Assembly: GCF_000730425.1 (NCBI RefSeq)
Contig: NZ_CP008896.1
Span: forward strand, 1,984,001 to 2,048,000
Reading direction: 5' to 3'
Origin: Pseudomonas fluorescens
GTDB lineage: Bacteria > Pseudomonadota > Gammaproteobacteria > Pseudomonadales > Pseudomonadaceae
DNA length: 64,000 nt
A program made the translations under genes and the position numbers. Below, piece after piece: positions 61,282 through 64,000 of this stretch. Position 1 is the stretch's first letter. Each line of letters opens with the position of its first letter. The notes under the pieces were generated by a model, which was given only the letters and a program-made list of their open reading frames with translations, did no database searches and had not been told where the DNA came from.

Positions 61282-62097
61282 TCAAACACCCAATAGCGCG
61301 CGAACAATGCCTTGCAGTTTACGGGTGAGCGGCCCAGCCGACCAGCTCATTGGCCCACATCCCAGCACCGGCCAAATGCCATATACGCTGTTGCAGACGA
61401 ACACTTCGCGAGCCTGTTGCAGTTGCGCAAGGCTGAGATCGGCAACCGTGGTGACAATGCCCAGCGCCTCGGCCCTGGCCAGCAGCTCGGCGCGCATGAC
61501 GCCAGCCACGCCACAGCGGCTCAGGTCGGCCGTCAGCAGTTGGCCGTCATGTACCAGGAACAGGTTGCTGAACACGCCTTCAATGACGCGCCCGGACATA
61601 TCCAGCATCAAACCTTCTGCGTGATCGGCATCTTGCCACTCGGCGCGGGCCAGGACCTGTTCGAGACGATTGAGGTGCTTTAGACCTGCGAGCAAGGGTT
61701 GCTCGGACAAGCGGGTGGTACATGGAAACAGGCGCACACCTGATGAAGCGTGGGCCTGGGGATAGGTGGCAGGCGGGCTGCCCTGCAGAATACGGCGCGT
61801 CGGGGCCGCTGCGTCGATGCCATAACCGCGCAGGCTGTCGCCACGGGTGAGGATCAACTTGAGAACACCGTCACCAAGGGCTACCGCATAAGCCAGCAAC
61901 TCGTTGCGGATCAGATCCGGTTCCATAATAAGCGCCAGGCGCCTGCAACCCTCCTCTAGGCGTTGCAGGTGGCGGTCAAGCAATACAGGCTGCCCGGCCC
62001 TGACCGCGATGGTTTCAAACAAACCATCGCCGTAGGCCAGGCCGCGATCTTTGAGCGGCACTGCGTCCGCTGGCTGACCGTCGACCCAGCTATGCAT
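61282..62097 (-). CDS. pabC: aminodeoxychorismate lyase
   Basis: This 271-residue class IV PLP aminotransferase-fold enzyme makes p-aminobenzoate from 4-amino-4-deoxychorismate for folate. The PLP Lys is in LLAGLKHLNRLEQVLAR, and N-terminal DRGLAYGDGLFETI is the family hallmark. The start at 62097 shares a base with the fabF stop (TGATG). Confidence 0.93.
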   Translation of the reverse strand: MHSWVDGQPADAVPLKDRGLAYGDGLFETIAVRAGQPVLLDRHLQRLEEGCRRLALIMEPDLIRNELLAYAVALGDGVLKLILTRGDSLRGYGIDAAAPTRRILQGSPPATYPQAHASSGVRLFPCTTRLSEQPLLAGLKHLNRLEQVLARAEWQDADHAEGLMLDMSGRVIEGVFSNLFLVHDGQLLTADLSRCGVAGVMRAELLARAEALGIVTTVADLSLAQLQQAREVFVCNSVYGIWPVLGCGPMSWSAGPLTRKLQGIVRALLGV

Positions 62098-63341
62098 CAC
62101 TCGGTGAACCGGCGGAACACCAGGGAACCGTTGGTACCACCGAAGCCGAACGAGTTGGACAGCACCACGTCGATCGGCATTTTCTGCGGTTCGTGAGGTA
62201 CGAAGTTCAGGTCGCAACCTTCATCCGGTTCATCAAGGTTGATGGTTGGCGGCGCGACCTGGTCCTTGATCGCCAGCACGCTGAAAATCGCTTCTACCGC
62301 GCCTGCCGCACCCAGCAGGTGACCGGTCATGGACTTGGTGGAACTGACCGCCAACTTGTAGGCGTGCTCACCGAATACAGACTTGATGGCCTGGGCTTCC
62401 GCCAGGTCGCCGGTCGGCGTCGAAGTGCCGTGGGCGTTGATGTACTGCACCTGGTCGACGTTGATCTTCGCGTCGCGCAGGGCATTGCCGATGCAACGTG
62501 CAGCACCCGCACCGTCGGCAGGTGGCGAGGTCATGTGGTACGCATCGCCACTCATGCCAAAACCGATCAACTCGGCATAGATCGTCGCGCCACGGGCCTT
62601 GGCGTGCTCCAGTTCTTCGAGAACCAGGGCACCGGCACCGTCGGACAGTACAAAGCCATCACGGCCCTTGTCCCACGGGCGACTGGCGCGAGTCGGCTCG
62701 TCATTGCGCGTCGACAGCGCACGGGATGCGCCAAAGCCGCCCATGCCTAGCCCGCAGGCAGCCATTTCGGCGCCACCGGCGATCATCACGTCAGCCTCGT
62801 CATAGGCGATGTTGCGTGCCGCCATGCCGATGCAGTGAGTGCCCGTGGTGCATGCCGTGGAAATGGCGTAGTTAGGCCCCTGGGCACCCAGATGGATGGA
62901 CAGGAAACCGGAAATCATATTGATGATCGAGCCCGGGACGAAGAACGGTGAAATTCGACGAGGGCCGGAGTCATGCAGCGTGCGGCTGGTTTCTTCGATA
63001 TTGGTCAAGCCGCCAATACCCGAGCCCATGGCCACGCCGATGCGATCACGGTTGGCATCGGTGACTTCCAGGCCAGCATTACGCACTGCCTGAAAACCGG
63101 CTGCCAGGCCGTATTGAATGAACAGGTCGAGTTTGCGGGATTCCTTGATCGAGAGATATTCCTCGACATTGAAGCCCTTTACCGAGCCGCCAAAACGGGT
63201 GGAATAGGCAGAAAGGTCCGTATGCTCAATCAGACCAATACCACTGTGGCCAGCCAGAATGCCCTGCCAACTGCTCGGCACATCCGTACCCAGTGGCGAC
63301 AACATACCCATACCGGTGACTACGACGCGTCTACGCGACAC
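62097..63341 (-). CDS. fabF: 3-oxoacyl-ACP synthase II
   Basis: This 414-residue elongating condensing enzyme has the catalytic Cys in [18 protein letters not shown]. The two His are in [12 protein letters not shown] and [16 protein letters not shown]. It condenses malonyl-ACP with acyl-ACP, including the palmitoleate to vaccenate step. It follows acpP by 127 bp, with pabC translationally coupled after it. Confidence 0.96.
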   Translation of the reverse strand: MSRRRVVVTGMGMLSPLGTDVPSSWQGILAGHSGIGLIEHTDLSAYSTRFGGSVKGFNVEEYLSIKESRKLDLFIQYGLAAGFQAVRNAGLEVTDANRDRIGVAMGSGIGGLTNIEETSRTLHDSGPRRISPFFVPGSIINMISGFLSIHLGAQGPNYAISTACTTGTHCIGMAARNIAYDEADVMIAGGAEMAACGLGMGGFGASRALSTRNDEPTRASRPWDKGRDGFVLSDGAGALVLEELEHAKARGATIYAELIGFGMSGDAYHMTSPPADGAGAARCIGNALRDAKINVDQVQYINAHGTSTPTGDLAEAQAIKSVFGEHAYKLAVSSTKSMTGHLLGAAGAVEAIFSVLAIKDQVAPPTINLDEPDEGCDLNFVPHEPQKMPIDVVLSNSFGFGGTNGSLVFRRFTE

Positions 63342-63468
63342 AGCACTCTCCTTTTTCTAATGACGACACTTTGTTTCAAAGCTCACTTTTCATCAGAGCT
63401 AAAGAAAAAACCGCACGCCGTTATAGCAGTGCGGTTTTTCCATGACAGCAAGCGACGATTACAAACTA

Positions 63469-63705
63469 TTACGCCTGGTGGCTAGTAACGTAGTCGATAG
63501 CAGCTTGAACAGTAGTGATTTTTTCAGCTTCTTCGTCCGGGATTTCGGTCTCGAATTCCTCTTCCAGAGCCATCACCAGCTCAACGGTGTCAAGGGAGTC
63601 GGCACCCAGGTCTTCAACGAAGGAAGCAGTGTTGACTACTTCGTCTTCTTTAACGCCCAGTTGCTCGGCAACGATTTTCTTGACGCGCTCTTCGATGGTG
63701 CTCAT
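63469..63705 (-). CDS. acpP: acyl carrier protein
   Basis: This 78-residue acidic protein carries the growing acyl chain on 4'-phosphopantetheine at the Ser in [19 protein letters not shown]. The size and DSL motif are diagnostic. AGGAG-type purines precede the start (GAGTGAAAACAAGGT). Confidence 0.97.
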   Translation of the reverse strand: MSTIEERVKKIVAEQLGVKEDEVVNTASFVEDLGADSLDTVELVMALEEEFETEIPDEEAEKITTVQAAIDYVTSHQA

Positions 63706-63898
63706 ACCTTGTTTTCACTCCTAATGGACAAATTCAGGCAGCTGGCCAGTGGGTAAGTGTATAGAAAGGCTTTTCAGCTTTTCAACTGAAAGCTTCACCC
63801 TCGTACCCTACCAACCACCTGCCTATAAATTAAGTTGCAGCTTTATAACGGATTTTAGACAGCTCGTATGACATTTTTTTGAAGCGATCCGTCACAAT
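63706..63898. other. spacer between fabG and acpP
   Basis: This 193-bp AT-richer gap contains TATAAA-like and TTAAGTTG elements around 63824-63860. It probably carries the separate acpP promoter known in other bacteria. No gene was seen. Confidence 0.45.
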
Positions 63899-64000
63899 TT
63901 AACTCATGTACATCCCGCCGTTCACCGGGATTGTAGCCCCAGTCACGTATGCCGCACCGTCAGACGCCAGGAAAGTGACCACATTGGCGATCTCTTGGGC
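63899..64000 (-). CDS. fabG: 3-oxoacyl-ACP reductase (C-terminal part only)
   Basis: The last 33 residues are visible ([20 protein letters not shown]...NGGMYMS), with the stop at 63899-63901. The short-chain dehydrogenase C-terminus ([20 protein letters not shown]) and its place next to acpP identify FabG. The rest lies beyond the window. Confidence 0.9.
   Translation of the reverse strand, partial: AQEIANVVTFLASDGAAYVTGATIPVNGGMYMS

Overview
The window is a piece of a Pseudomonas chromosome, most likely of the P. fluorescens group. The chromosomal genes and REP repeats have the high-GC character of that group. The gene order fabG-acpP-fabF-pabC-mltG-tmk-holB-tatD and etfA-etfB / ETF-QO matches what I recall of P. 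aeruginosa PA2951-PA2967.

Positions 1 to about 24.7 kb are the right part of a P2-superfamily prophage, closest in gene content to HP1-like phages (DUF2586 sheath, DUF2597 tube, DUF2590). The left end lies outside the window. On the minus strand run tail fibre (cut by the window), tail protein I, baseplate J, a DUF2590 protein, tape measure, a tail chaperone with a programmed -1 frameshift, a lysis cassette (nested Rz/Rz1, endolysin, probable holin, small zinc-finger gene), tail tube, sheath, tail completion S and R, head completion L, small terminase, major capsid and scaffold/protease. A divergent late promoter region with a near-perfect 16-bp palindrome separates these from plus-strand large terminase, portal and an Ogr-type late activator. 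Next come the CI-like repressor and a small repressor-tail-like protein (minus), then an early operon (plus) of regulatory proteins, a primase-helicase, three small ORFs and the integrase.

From 24.7 to 26.7 kb, a SulP anion transporter of lower GC lies between the integrase and a tRNA-Ser(GGA). It may be a lysogenic-conversion gene or part of an older integration at the tRNA.

From 27 to 49.5 kb is ordinary chromosome: crotonase-family protein, PlsC-like acyltransferase, CorA-like transporter, glutamine amidotransferase, a FadB/FadA-like beta-oxidation pair, cytochrome c, an ATP-grasp/alpha-E/transglutaminase cluster, a RraB-like protein, small secreted and regulatory proteins, an OmpA/DUF4398 lipoprotein pair, and the electron-transfer flavoprotein genes. 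The last have a PsrA-type operator next to a strong promoter. Beta-oxidation dehydrogenases pass electrons to EtfAB and then to ETF-QO, so these regions are linked metabolically.

From 49.6 to 64 kb are regulators (AraC, IclR, TetR), a zinc alcohol dehydrogenase, a GNAT enzyme, small proteins, MoaA, the probable sRNA gene rgsA, and the fatty-acid synthesis and DNA replication cluster ending in a partial fabG. pilZ, normally between holB and tatD, is absent. Several REP inverted pairs sit between genes, two of them overlapping stop codons. I found no CRISPR array and no recognisable defence system.
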